Part shown: positions 35,632 to 46,834 of the stretch, piece by piece
Numbering within the stretch: the first letter of the stretch is position 1
Layout of the letters: each line of letters starts with the position of its first letter
Assembly (NCBI RefSeq): GCF_023008405.1
Contig: NZ_CP095376.1
Location: 9,342,501 to 9,406,500 of the forward strand
Direction: 5' to 3'
DNA length: 64,000 bases
Source of the DNA: Amycolatopsis sp. FBCC-B4732
GTDB taxonomy: Bacteria > Actinomycetota > Actinomycetes > Mycobacteriales > Pseudonocardiaceae
Notes under the pieces: generated by a model
Told to the model about the DNA's origin: nothing
The model's input: the letters and a program-made list of their open reading frames with translations, nothing else
Databases searched by the model: none
Position numbers and translations under genes: made by a program

Positions 35632-36435
35632 ATGCGGGCAGTGGGGGCCGCCGAGGTCGCACCGGCGACCTACGCCTGGGAAATCCGGGCGCAGGGGCTG
35701 AAGGTGCGGGTGGGGCGGCGGAAGATGGCCGTGGACGGGCTGGACCTGTCCCTCGGCAAGGGCGTGCACGGCTTGCTCGGGCCCAACGGCGCGGGCAAGA
35801 CGACGTTGATCAGGGCACTGGCGACGGTGCTGCGGCCGGCGGCGGGCAGCCTGACGCTGCTCGGCACGCAAGCCGGCGGCCACACCGGCCAGCGCGACCT
35901 GCGCCGCCGGATCGGTTACCTGCCGCAGAACTTCGGCTACTACAAGCGGTTCACGGTCCGGGAGTTCGTCGAATACCTGGCCTGGCTCAAGGAGATGTCC
36001 AAAGAGGACATCCCGGGCGCGGTCCAGCGCGCGATCGAGCGCGTCGGCCTGGCCGACCGCGCCGACGACCGCATGAAAACCCTGTCCGGCGGCATGGTCC
36101 GGCGGGTGGGGATCGCGCAGGCGATCGTCAACGACCCGGACATCCTCCTGCTCGACGAGCCGACCGCGGGCCTCGACCCGGCGCAGCGCGTGCGGTTCCG
36201 GGAGCTGGTGCAGGAACTCGGCCGGGATTCGTGCGTGCTGATCTCGACGCACCTGGTGGAAGACGTCGCGACGGCGTGCACCGACGTCGTGCTGTTCGCC
36301 GAGGGGAAGCTGGTGTTCCAGGGCACCCCGGGCGAGCTGGCCGAAGCGGGGACGCCGGAGCACGTCGGCGACAGCCCGATCGAGCGCGGCTATTCGGCGC
36401 TGCTGAACCACGAACCGGGCAAGGGTGCGTGGTGA
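35632..36435 (+). CDS. ABC transporter ATP-binding protein
   Basis: 267 residues. Walker A GLLGPNGAGKTTLIRAL (~47-63), Q-loop IGYLPQNFGYYKRF, signature KTLSGGMVRRVGIAQA, Walker B DILLLDEPTAGLDP, and switch His in LISTHLVEDV. The class resembles DrrA/CcmA-type exporters. GGAGGAAGAC precedes the ATG. Partners are the two membrane proteins downstream. The substrate is unknown. Confidence 0.92.
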   Translation: MRAVGAAEVAPATYAWEIRAQGLKVRVGRRKMAVDGLDLSLGKGVHGLLGPNGAGKTTLIRALATVLRPAAGSLTLLGTQAGGHTGQRDLRRRIGYLPQNFGYYKRFTVREFVEYLAWLKEMSKEDIPGAVQRAIERVGLADRADDRMKTLSGGMVRRVGIAQAIVNDPDILLLDEPTAGLDPAQRVRFRELVQELGRDSCVLISTHLVEDVATACTDVVLFAEGKLVFQGTPGELAEAGTPEHVGDSPIERGYSALLNHEPGKGAW

Positions 36436-37793
36436 TGATCCTCCGCACCGAACTCCGGCGCTCCATCGCGCCCTGGGCCGGGCTGGCGCTCGTCGTCGTC
36501 GCGCTCGGGTTCCTCTTCCTGCTCTCCGGTCCGTGGTGGAAAGCGCCCGCGTCGTGGACCGCGCACAGCACCACCGCCGCGTTGTGGCTGCGGTTCCTGC
36601 TGGTCTTCCTCTGGCCCATCGTCGTCGGGGCCGGAGCCATCCAAGGCATGCGCGACAGCCGTTCCGGCGTGGTCGAGCTGCTCGCCACGACGTCGCGTCC
36701 CGGGTGGCAGCGGGCGGCCCGGCCGGCCGGGGCCGTCGGCGGGCTGAGCGTGGCCGGTTACCTGGTCGTGTTCGCCGTGGGGGCCGTCGAAATCCTCGCG
36801 CACGGCGGGTTCTTCTCCCTCGGCTTCCTGCCGGTGCTGCTCGTCGGGTCGCTCGGGGTCCTCGCGGGCAGCTGGCTCGGGCTGGCGGTCGGGCGGCTGC
36901 TGCCGCACCCGCTGGCCGCGCCCGGGGCGGCCGTGCTGGCGTTCGTCCTGACGGTCCTCTGCTGGATGTCGCTCGAGAGCGGGCTGGAGCCGGTGCTCCC
37001 CACCCGGGTGGGACCGCTGGCGCCGTCGCTCGCGGAGCCGCGCGGGGAGATGGTGACGACCACCGTGGCGCTCGACCTCGGGCAGGGCGGGTGGTTCCTC
37101 GGGCTGGCCGTGACTTCGTTCCTGCTGCTGTCCGCGCGCTCCGTGCGGGCGCGGCTGCTCGGCCTGCTGCCGCTGGTCGCCGGGGCCGCCGTCGCGTTGC
37201 CGTTGTTCCCGGCGGTGCCCGCCGACGCGCTCACCACCGACAGCGTTGCCGGCCGGAAGGTCTGCGACGGGCCGATCTGCGTGTCCGAACTGCACCGGGA
37301 TCGGCTGGCCGCGTTGCGGGGACCGGGTCGCGAAGCGCTCGCGATGCTGGCGAAACTGCCCGATCCGCCGACCCGGATCGAAGAGCAGGTCCGGCCGCCC
37401 TCGGTCACCGGGCCGGCTCCGCGCGATCCCCACGTCGTCTCCCTGGACTTCCAGCGCAACGACCTCCTGCTCACGGCGGGCGCGGACGACCTGCGGCTGG
37501 CCGTGCTGACCGGCGCCGGCGTGCCCAGCTGCGAGCCGCCGAGCCACAGCAGCGTGCCGGACCAGGCCGCCCGTGCGATCGGCGCGGCGTACTTCACCGG
37601 AAAGCTGGAACCGCTGCCCGAATTCACGCGGAACTGGTTCAAGCGGGAATTCGGGGCGATCGAACAGGTGTGGAACCAGTTCCGCGCCCTGCCACCGGAC
37701 GTCCAGGCCACCCGGATCGTCGCGCTGCGGCAGGCGCTGCTGACCTGCCGGGGCGAACCGCTCGACGTGCTCGTCCCCGGTGCCCTCCGATGA
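36435..37793 (+). CDS. ABC transporter permease-like membrane protein with large extracytoplasmic domain
   Basis: 452 residues from ATG 36435, which overlaps the ATPase stop; a GTG three bases earlier is possible. Six hydrophobic helices occupy residues ~13-265: APWAGLALVVVALGFLFLLS, LVFLWPIVVGAGAIQGM, GYLVVFAVGAVEIL and on to LLGLLPLVAGAAVALPLF. The last ~180 residues are hydrophilic, with three Cys (KVCDGPICV, PSCEPP), so probably an exported domain. No named family is recognised. Confidence 0.8.
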   Translation: MILRTELRRSIAPWAGLALVVVALGFLFLLSGPWWKAPASWTAHSTTAALWLRFLLVFLWPIVVGAGAIQGMRDSRSGVVELLATTSRPGWQRAARPAGAVGGLSVAGYLVVFAVGAVEILAHGGFFSLGFLPVLLVGSLGVLAGSWLGLAVGRLLPHPLAAPGAAVLAFVLTVLCWMSLESGLEPVLPTRVGPLAPSLAEPRGEMVTTTVALDLGQGGWFLGLAVTSFLLLSARSVRARLLGLLPLVAGAAVALPLFPAVPADALTTDSVAGRKVCDGPICVSELHRDRLAALRGPGREALAMLAKLPDPPTRIEEQVRPPSVTGPAPRDPHVVSLDFQRNDLLLTAGADDLRLAVLTGAGVPSCEPPSHSSVPDQAARAIGAAYFTGKLEPLPEFTRNWFKREFGAIEQVWNQFRALPPDVQATRIVALRQALLTCRGEPLDVLVPGALR

Positions 37794-38353
37794 GGTGGGC
37801 GGTGCTGTACGCCCGCTCGCGCCGGCTTCCGGCGGCGACGGCCGCCCTGCTGGTGGTGACGTCGGGGGTGTGGTTCCTGGGGCGGGGCTCCTGGAACCCG
37901 ATCCTGGTGGTCCTGGCGCTGACGGCGGGCATCGCGGTGGCGGCGATCGGCCTGAGCGGGCAGGACGCCGACCTCGACCGGGCGGCGGCACTGCCGTGGC
38001 CGCGGCGGCGGTTCGCGCACCTCGCGCTGATCGGCGTGGCCGCCGGGGCGCTGGTGCTCGGCGTGCAGGAGCTGGGCCCGTCGGCGATCGACGCGGCGAT
38101 CGTCACCCGGGACGCGGCGGGCCTGGCCGGCCTGACGGGGCTGGCCGCCACGGTCGCGGGCGGGCAGTTCGGCTGGACGCTCCCACTGCTCTGGTGCGCG
38201 ATCAGCCCGTTCGTCCCGCCGGCGGACTCCACGGCGATCCGCGTCACGGCCTGGCTGCTGCAACCCGCCGGGACACCCGCGGCCACCTGGACGGCGGTAG
38301 TGCTCGCGGTCACCGGTGCGGTGGCATACACGGGCTGGGGAGGGCGTCACTGA
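37790..38353 (+). CDS. Small integral membrane protein, third component of ABC exporter operon
   Basis: 187 residues. The ATG overlaps the preceding stop (ATGA). Five hydrophobic helices: AATAALLVVTSGVWFL, ILVVLALTAGIAVAAIGL, LALIGVAAGALVLGV, GLAGLTGLAATVAGG with GWTLPLLWCAISPFV, and ATWTAVVLAVTGAVAYTG. A charged loop DADLDRAAALPWPRRR sits on the cytoplasmic side. It is probably a second permease subunit. The operon ends here with a weak GAGGGA/TCCCTC stem at 38374-38393. Confidence 0.75.
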   Translation: MRWAVLYARSRRLPAATAALLVVTSGVWFLGRGSWNPILVVLALTAGIAVAAIGLSGQDADLDRAAALPWPRRRFAHLALIGVAAGALVLGVQELGPSAIDAAIVTRDAAGLAGLTGLAATVAGGQFGWTLPLLWCAISPFVPPADSTAIRVTAWLLQPAGTPAATWTAVVLAVTGAVAYTGWGGRH

Positions 38354-38415
38354 AGGACCCCGGAAGAGTGAATGAGGGAAAACCAACTCCCTCCATGTTA
38401 AACGTATATCGCATT

Positions 38416-38438
38416 GGGGGGCTTGCCGCAAGACCCCC
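38416..38438. promoter_or_regulatory. Rifamycin-associated element (RAE)-like inverted repeat
   Basis: GGGGGGCTTGC, one central C, GCAAGACCCCC: 11-base arms with a single mismatch. The core GGGGCTTGCCGCAAGACCCC (38418-38437) closely matches the RAE as I recall it from work on actinomycete rifamycin-inactivation genes. It lies 69 bases before the glycosyltransferase start, just behind an AT-rich stretch (TTAAACGTATATC) that may hold the -10 box. It precedes three genes whose families are all linked to rifamycin resistance. Confidence 0.8.
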
Positions 38439-38458
38439 GTCGTGCCGCAAAATCGTCG

Positions 38459-38486
38459 CCCTGAGCCGGAAAATCCCGGCTCAGGG
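38459..38486 (+). other. Leader hairpin between RAE and glycosyltransferase
   Basis: CCCTGAGCCGG (38459-38469) pairs perfectly with CCGGCTCAGGG (38476-38486) around the loop AAAATC. It ends 20 bases before the GTG start, close to the ribosome site. No U-run follows, so not a classic terminator; it could modulate elongation or translation. Confidence 0.55.
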
Positions 38487-38506
38487 ATCCAACGGGGGTT
38501 TTGCGA

Positions 38507-41193
<2,687 letters not shown>

Positions 41194-41201
41194 GGGGACG
41201 C

Positions 41202-43385
41202 ATGACGGAACACGAAACAGAACTGAAGGCCGAACGCGCCCACGTCGCCGGGCTCTACGACCGGCTCGACGCCGAACGCGAGCGCGTGCGCGACGCCTAC
41301 CGGGCGGCGCTCGGCGGCAACGACCTCGGCGCCATGGAACGGGACGTCCGGGTGCGGGCGCTCGGCCGGGAGGTGCGGCGGCTGGACGTCGTCGACAACG
41401 GGCTGTGCTTCGGGCGGCTCGACGCCGTTTCGGGGGAGCGCTCCTACATCGGCCGGATCGGGCTCTTCGACGAGGAAAACGACCACGAACCGGTGCTGCT
41501 CGACTGGCGGGCGCCGGCCGCGCGGCCGTTCTACACCGCCACCGGCGCGCACCCGGAGGACATGCGCCGCCGCCGTCAGTTCCACACCCATCGGCGGGAC
41601 GTGGTCGACTTCACCGACGAGGACCTCGGCCGCCCGGGCGGGGACGCGTCGGGGGACGCGGCGCTGCTCGCCGCCGTCAACGCCCCACGCGGCGAGGGCA
41701 TGCGGGACATCGTCGCGACGATCCAGGCCGAGCAGGACGAGATCATCCGGCTCGACCACCCGGGCGTGCTGGTGATCGAAGGCGGGCCGGGCACCGGGAA
41801 GACGGTGGTGGCGCTGCACCGCGTCGCCTACCTGCTCTACACCCAGCGGGAACGGATGGAACGCCACGGCGCGCTCGTGGTCGGGCCCAACCCGGCGTTC
41901 CTGAACCACATCGGGCGCGTGCTGCCGTCGCTCGGGGAAACCGACGTCGTCTTCACGACCACCGGCGACCTCGTGCCCGGCCTGCACGTCACGGCCGAGG
42001 ACGCGCCGGAAGCCGCGCGGGTCAAGGGTTCCCGGAAGATCCTGGACGTGCTCGCGGCCGCCATCGCCGACCGGCAGCGGCTTCCCGCGGAGCCGGTGGA
42101 GATCCAGCTGCGGGACGCGACCGTGCGGATCGACGCCGCGACCGCGGAGTGGGCCCGGCAGGAGGCGCGCGACAGCGGGCAGCCGCACAACGAAGCCCGC
42201 GCGGTGTTCGCCGACATCGTCACCTACGTGCTCACCGAACGGGCGATGAAGCGGATCGGCCAGGGCTGGCTGAGCCGCGACGACCGCGAGGACTGGGAAC
42301 GGTTCCGGGCCGAACTGGTCAAGGATCTCAACGCCGACGAGGTGTTCACCCGCACGCTCGACGAGCTGTGGCCGATCCTGACCCCGGAAACCCTGCTGGC
42401 GCAGCTGTATTCGTCGCCGGAACGGCTGCGCGCGGCGGGCGGTGACCCCGTGCTGGCGCGGGCCGAGGGCGACGCCTGGACGGTGTCGGACGTGCCGCTG
42501 CTCGACGAGCTCGTCGACCTGCTGGGCCGGGACCTCGCGGCCGAGAAGGCGGTGGAGCGGGCAGCCGAGCGGGAGCGGAAGGCGAAGGCCGCCTACGCCG
42601 CCGACGTCCTGGACAACCTCATCGAGCGCGAGGACGTCGACGAGGACGTCGGCCTGGTCGCCAAGGACCTGCTCTACGGTGAGGACCTGGCGGACCGGTT
42701 CGTCGAAACCGACACGCGGACGCTCGTCGAGCGCGCCTCGGCGGACCGGGATTGGACCTACCGGCACGTCGTGGTCGACGAGGCCCAGGAACTGTCCGAA
42801 ATGGACTGGCGGGTGCTGATGCGGCGGTGTCCCGGGCGGTCGTTCACGGTGGTGGGCGACCTCGCCCAGCGCCGGTCGGCGGCCGGGGCGCGGTCGTGGG
42901 GCGCGATGCTCGACCCGTACGTGCCCGGCCGCTGGGTCTACCGCTCGCTGACGGTGAACTACCGCACGCCGGCGGAGATCATGAGCGTTGCCGCCGCCGT
43001 GCTGGCCGGGTTCGCGCCCGACGTGCGGCCGCCGGAGTCGGTGCGCGCGTGCGGGGTCGCGCCGTGGGCGCGGCGGGTCGGCGACGGCGAACTCGCCGCG
43101 GCCGTCGAGGAGTTCACCGGCGCGGAAGCCGGGCGCGAAGGCACCAGCGTCGTGATCGGGCCGCCCGGGGTGCCGGGCGCGGTACCTCCGTCCGAGACGA
43201 AGGGCCTGGAGTTCGACGCCGTGCTGGTCGTGGACCCGGACCGGATCCTCGACGGCGGGCCCCGCGGCGCGGCCGAGCTCTACGTGGCGCTCACCCGCGC
43301 CACGCAGCGCCTCGGCGTCCTGCACCGGGGTCCGCTGCCGCGGGAGCTGGCCGGGCTCGCCGAGGCCCCGGTGCCGGTGCCGTGA
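41202..43385 (+). CDS. helR: HelD-family RNA-polymerase-associated helicase-like ATPase (HelR-like)
   Basis: 727 residues; GAGGGGACGC precedes the ATG. An N-terminal charged helical arm (ELKAERAHVAGLYDRLDAER) fits the HelD coiled coil that enters the RNA polymerase secondary channel. SF1 (UvrD-like) motifs follow: Walker A GGPGTGKTVVALHRVAYLLY (~191-210), Walker B HVVVDEAQELSEMDW, GDLAQ, LTVNYRTPAEIM, SETKGLEFDAVLV and YVALTRATQRL. HelR-class proteins displace rifamycins from RNA polymerase and rescue it; HelD proteins more generally recycle polymerase. The operon context favours the resistance class. Its stop lies 3 bases from a convergent gene. Confidence 0.82.
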   Translation: MTEHETELKAERAHVAGLYDRLDAERERVRDAYRAALGGNDLGAMERDVRVRALGREVRRLDVVDNGLCFGRLDAVSGERSYIGRIGLFDEENDHEPVLLDWRAPAARPFYTATGAHPEDMRRRRQFHTHRRDVVDFTDEDLGRPGGDASGDAALLAAVNAPRGEGMRDIVATIQAEQDEIIRLDHPGVLVIEGGPGTGKTVVALHRVAYLLYTQRERMERHGALVVGPNPAFLNHIGRVLPSLGETDVVFTTTGDLVPGLHVTAEDAPEAARVKGSRKILDVLAAAIADRQRLPAEPVEIQLRDATVRIDAATAEWARQEARDSGQPHNEARAVFADIVTYVLTERAMKRIGQGWLSRDDREDWERFRAELVKDLNADEVFTRTLDELWPILTPETLLAQLYSSPERLRAAGGDPVLARAEGDAWTVSDVPLLDELVDLLGRDLAAEKAVERAAERERKAKAAYAADVLDNLIEREDVDEDVGLVAKDLLYGEDLADRFVETDTRTLVERASADRDWTYRHVVVDEAQELSEMDWRVLMRRCPGRSFTVVGDLAQRRSAAGARSWGAMLDPYVPGRWVYRSLTVNYRTPAEIMSVAAAVLAGFAPDVRPPESVRACGVAPWARRVGDGELAAAVEEFTGAEAGREGTSVVIGPPGVPGAVPPSETKGLEFDAVLVVDPDRILDGGPRGAAELYVALTRATQRLGVLHRGPLPRELAGLAEAPVPVP

Positions 43386-43388
43386 CGC

Positions 43389-43799
43389 TCAGACGTCGCG
43401 GATGTTCGTCTCCAGCTCGAGCGGCTCGCGGTCCCAGTCCTCGACGCCGAAGGCGAGGATGCGCTCGGGGTGGATGCGGATCACGGCGTCGTCGAAGTGG
43501 TTGTCCGGGAGGTTGACGCCGGTCAGCGCTTCGGCGCGGCCGCGGATCTCCAGGCAGCGCACGCGCCACGGGTTCGTCGAGGGGAGGTCGTCGACGACGA
43601 AGGCGACCTGGTCGTCGGTCGCGATGTTGCGGAACTTCTTGCTGTTCCGCAGGTTGTGCCCGGTGACGTCGACGGTCTTCTCGTCCGGGTTGTAGCGGAA
43701 GCCGACCGGGTTGGCCTGCAGGGTCCCGTTCGGCTGCCGGGTGGCGAGGCGGCCCAGCGGCTGGGCGGCGAGGTATTCGAGCTCTGCTTCGGTGAACAT
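43389..43799 (-). CDS. PPOX-class F420-dependent protein
   Basis: 136 residues, split beta-barrel of the pyridoxamine-phosphate-oxidase fold. It begins MFTEAELEYLAAQPLGRLAT, and then shows NGTLQANPVGFRYNPDEKTV, NLRNSKKFRNIATDDQVAFV, RCLEIRGRAEAL and IRIHPERILAFGVED. This matches the small actinobacterial subfamily predicted to use F420 (MSMEG_5819-type). Substrate unknown. Convergent with helR; the 17-base gap to the next reverse gene (43818) suggests co-transcription with it. Confidence 0.85.
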   Translation of the reverse strand: MFTEAELEYLAAQPLGRLATRQPNGTLQANPVGFRYNPDEKTVDVTGHNLRNSKKFRNIATDDQVAFVVDDLPSTNPWRVRCLEIRGRAEALTGVNLPDNHFDDAVIRIHPERILAFGVEDWDREPLELETNIRDV

Positions 43800-43817
43800 G
43801 CCGCCCAGCCTCCGACT

Positions 43818-44960
43818 TCAAGCTCCCTTGAAGTCAAGCACCAGCTCGGCGAACCGCGTGGCGATCCGGCGGTGGGCCGCGGGGTCCGGGTGGAGGGCGT
43901 CCGGCAGCGGGAACTCGGCGAAGTCGGCTTCGCCGTAGAGGGCGAGACCGTCGAGGTAGCGCAGGTTCGGGTCCTCGGCCTGCCGCTGCGCGACGATCCG
44001 GGCCAGCTCGTCCCGGACGACTTCCAGGGTCAGCTTGCCCGCGGCCCGCTCGGCGGGGTCCCCGGTCGCCCGGAACCGGACCTCGCCGGCGGCCAGCGCT
44101 TCGTGGTCGAAGTCGCCCGGCCCCGGCGTCTGCTCGTGGATCGGGCAGTACAGCGGGGAGACGACGACCAGCGGCGTGTCCGGGTGTCCTTCGCGGATGG
44201 TGTCGAGGAAGCCGTGCACGGCCGGGCCGAACGCGCGCAGGCGCATCAGGTCGGCGTTGACGACGTTGATGCCGAGCTTGACGCTGACCAGGTCGGCGGG
44301 GGTGTCGCGCAGCGCGCGGGCGGTGAACGGGTCGAGCAGCGCGTTGCCGCCGAACCCGAGGTTCACCAGGTCGACGCCGGCCGCGGTGGCGGCGAGCGCG
44401 GCCCAGGTGGTGGCCGGGCTGGCGGCGTTCGAGCCGTGGCTGATCGAGCTCCCGTGGTGAAGCCACACCCTTCGCCGGGGCAGCGGCTCGACGGGCGCGT
44501 CGGTGCGCAGAGCGAGCAGTTCGGTGATCTCGTGGTGCGGCAGCCAGATCTCGACGTCCTTGGGGTGCGTGCCCAGGTCGCCGAACCGCACGGTGCCGGG
44601 CGGGCCGTCGCGGTGCTCGCCGGCGCCGGTGCGCGGGTCGACGGTCAGGGTGTTGCCGCCGTCGACGTTCGCTTGGGCGACGAGCTCGCCGTCGACCAGC
44701 AGGTCGTACAAGCCGTCCGGACGCGGCGGCGCGCCGGCGTAGACCACCTTGGTGCGCCGGGTTTCCAGCTCGACGACGGCGGCGCTGGTCCGGAACCGCA
44801 GCCGCACGCCGGCGGGCTGCGCTTCGGCCATGGCCAGGCGCGGGTCGGTGTTCTGCGCGCGGGCCCGGGCGGGCAGGCGGTGCGGGGCGAGGCCGTGCCC
44901 GGTGCGCTCGAGTTCGAGGGCGCCGAGCACCAGGCCGTCGGTCAGGGGGGTGATGATCAT
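43818..44960 (-). CDS. SGNH/GDSL-family hydrolase with N-terminal beta domain
   Basis: 380 residues from the ATG at 44960, overlapping the TetR stop (ATGA). Residues ~1-165 form a beta-sandwich with RLRFRTSAAVVELETRRTKV, as in SsfX3-type esterases. The SGNH part begins RRVWLHHGSSISHGSNAASP (block I with nucleophilic Ser), then VNLGFGGNALLD (block II Gly), VSVKLGINVVNA (block III Asn) and DALHPDPAAHRRIA (block V Asp/His). It probably de-esterifies or deacetylates a sugar or polyketide-type substrate. No signal peptide. Confidence 0.85.
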   Translation of the reverse strand: MIITPLTDGLVLGALELERTGHGLAPHRLPARARAQNTDPRLAMAEAQPAGVRLRFRTSAAVVELETRRTKVVYAGAPPRPDGLYDLLVDGELVAQANVDGGNTLTVDPRTGAGEHRDGPPGTVRFGDLGTHPKDVEIWLPHHEITELLALRTDAPVEPLPRRRVWLHHGSSISHGSNAASPATTWAALAATAAGVDLVNLGFGGNALLDPFTARALRDTPADLVSVKLGINVVNADLMRLRAFGPAVHGFLDTIREGHPDTPLVVVSPLYCPIHEQTPGPGDFDHEALAAGEVRFRATGDPAERAAGKLTLEVVRDELARIVAQRQAEDPNLRYLDGLALYGEADFAEFPLPDALHPDPAAHRRIATRFAELVLDFKGA

Positions 44961-45526
44961 GAGGTGGGCCAATCGCGGAGAACGGTGTCGAGCACGGTCA
45001 GGATCCGGTGCCAGGACTCCTGGGAGGGCGGCGAGCTGTGGTCGAAGCCGCCTTGGGCCTCGAGGTCGACGTACCCGTGGAAGACGCTGCCGAGCAGCCG
45101 CACGGCGTGCGTCTCGTCCGGGCCGGTCACGGCGTAGCCGCGCAGGATCGCGCGCATCATCTCGGCGTGCCGGGGCCCGGCGCTCGCGGCGGCGGTTTCC
45201 GGGTCGAGCCGGAACCGCGTGGCGGCGTACCGGCCGGGGTGTTCCCGGGCGTAGTCGCGGTAGACGTCGGCGAAGGCGATGAGCGCGTCCTTGCCCGCCC
45301 GGCCCGCCAGCGCGGCGGCCGCGCGGTCGGCGAGCTCGTCCAGCGCGAGCAGCGCGATCTTCGCCCGCAGGTCGTGCGCGTTCTTGACGTGCGAATACAG
45401 GCTCGCGACCTTGACGTCGAAGCGCCGCGCCAGCTCCGACGGCGTCACGTTGGCGAAGCCGGCCTCGTCGGCCAGCTCGGCGCCGGCGCGCACGACGCGT
45501 TCCGTGGTCAACCCGGCTCGAACCAT
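44957..45526 (-). CDS. TetR-family regulator with WHG-type C-terminal domain
   Basis: 189 residues; GGGAG nine bases before the ATG. HTH (~8-52): TERVVRAGAELADEAGFANV, SELARRFDVKVASLYSHVKN. The C-terminal half, with LLGSVFHGYVDLEAQGGFDH, is the WHG-type domain. Stop overlaps the SGNH hydrolase start, so regulator and enzyme form one operon, consistent with autoregulation by the enzyme's substrate. Two TTAGGC repeats occur in the upstream region (minus strand). Confidence 0.88.
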   Translation of the reverse strand: MVRAGLTTERVVRAGAELADEAGFANVTPSELARRFDVKVASLYSHVKNAHDLRAKIALLALDELADRAAAALAGRAGKDALIAFADVYRDYAREHPGRYAATRFRLDPETAAASAGPRHAEMMRAILRGYAVTGPDETHAVRLLGSVFHGYVDLEAQGGFDHSSPPSQESWHRILTVLDTVLRDWPTS

Positions 45527-45564
45527 GAACTCACTCCCTTTTGCCTAATGAGAGTGTAGCTCAG

Positions 45565-45579
45565 CCTAAAGGCTTTAGG
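45565..45579. promoter_or_regulatory. 15-base palindrome between TetR and efeB
   Basis: CCTAAAGGCTTTAGG, a near-perfect palindrome (central G unpaired), covering the efeB stop codon and ~40 bases upstream of the TetR ATG. It may be the TetR operator; it could also weakly terminate efeB. Confidence 0.35.
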
Positions 45580-46834
45580 AAAACAGGGCGTCCGCCCAGC
45601 TCGACTCGCGGGTCACGCCCGGCGGGATCGCGAAGTGCGCCGAGCCCGTGTGCTGGACGTACTCCATCATCGCGTCCTTCGACGACAGCGCCTGCTGCAT
45701 CGGGACGTACTGCTTGCGCGTGTCCCTGTTGAACGCCAGGAAGAACAGCCCCGCCTCCAGGTGCCCGACGCCGTCGGAACCGTCGACGAAGTTGTAGCCG
45801 CGGCGCAGGATGCGGACGCCGTTCAGGGCCTGGTGCGAGGCCAGCCGGACGTGGGCGTCCTCCGCGATCACCTTCTCGCCGCCCGCGCCGCCGACGTCGA
45901 GGTCCAGCTCGTCGAACTCCGCGGCCTGGCCCAGCGGGGCGCCGGTGCCCTTCGCGCGGCCGATGATCTTCTGCTGGCCGTCCAGGGACTCGCGGTCCCA
46001 GGTCTCGATGTGCATCCGGATCCGGCGCGCCACCAGGTACGAGCCGCCGGCCATCCAGGCCGGGCCGTCCGCGGCTTCGGCCCACACCTGGTCGCGCAGG
46101 ATGTCGGTGTCCTCGGACTTGATGTTGTTCGTGCCGTCCTTGAAGCCGAACAGGTTCCGCGGGGTCGCCTGCGCCCGGGACGTCGACGAGCTGCGGCCGA
46201 AGCCGAGCTGCGACCAGCGGACCTCGGTGACGCCGAAGCCGAGGCGCACCAGGTTGCGGACCGCGTGCACCGCGACCTGCGGGTCGTCCGCGCAGGCCTG
46301 GATGCACAGGTCGCCGCCGCTGCGGGCCGGGTCGAGCTTGTCCTTCGGGAACAGCGGCAGGTCGATCAGCTGCGGCGGCCGCTTGCCCGCCAGCCCGAAC
46401 CGGCCGTCGAACAGCGACGGCCCGAAGCCGATGGTCAGCGTCAGGTTTGCGGCCGGCAGGTCGAGCGCCTCGCCGGTGTCGCCCGGCGGGGCGTACTGGC
46501 CGCCGTCGATCGCGCCGCCCGCCACGACCTCCTGGCCGGCGGTCATCCGGCGGGCGGCGTCGGTCCACGTCTTCAGCAGCTGACGCAGCTTTTCGCGGTC
46601 GGGGGCTGTCACATCCAAAGCCACGAAGTGCAGGTTCGCCTGCGCCGGCGTGACGATCCCCGCCTGGTGCTCGCCGTGGAAGTCGACGGTGTTCACCGAC
46701 GCCTCGGCGTTGCCGCTCGTCGCCTTGTCGATCCCGATGCCGGCGGCGGCGCCCGCCCCGGCGAGCGCGACACCCGCGCCCGCCAGGCCGAACAGCTTCC
46801 GCCGCGAAACCCGCGTGCCCTCTGCCGACGTCAC
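45575..46834 (-). CDS. efeB: Deferrochelatase/Dyp-type peroxidase EfeB
   Basis: 419 residues. Twin-arginine signal VSRRKLFGLAGAGVALAGAG (~9-28). Dyp-type peroxidase body: HLEAGLFFLAFNRD near the end, LGFGRSSSTSRAQATPRNLF, and the GxxDG motif in FGFKDGTNNI. EfeB is exported folded with heme. It oxidises Fe(II) or releases iron from heme, feeding EfeO/EfeU. ATGA overlap with efeO upstream. Third gene of the operon. Confidence 0.93.
   Translation of the reverse strand: MTSAEGTRVSRRKLFGLAGAGVALAGAGAAAGIGIDKATSGNAEASVNTVDFHGEHQAGIVTPAQANLHFVALDVTAPDREKLRQLLKTWTDAARRMTAGQEVVAGGAIDGGQYAPPGDTGEALDLPAANLTLTIGFGPSLFDGRFGLAGKRPPQLIDLPLFPKDKLDPARSGGDLCIQACADDPQVAVHAVRNLVRLGFGVTEVRWSQLGFGRSSSTSRAQATPRNLFGFKDGTNNIKSEDTDILRDQVWAEAADGPAWMAGGSYLVARRIRMHIETWDRESLDGQQKIIGRAKGTGAPLGQAAEFDELDLDVGGAGGEKVIAEDAHVRLASHQALNGVRILRRGYNFVDGSDGVGHLEAGLFFLAFNRDTRKQYVPMQQALSSKDAMMEYVQHTGSAHFAIPPGVTRESSWADALFS

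Noticed and set aside
38374..38393. GAGGGA/TCCCTC as a full terminator for the ABC operon
   Set aside because: Only six base pairs and no T-run; kept as a weak stem, not listed as a terminator.
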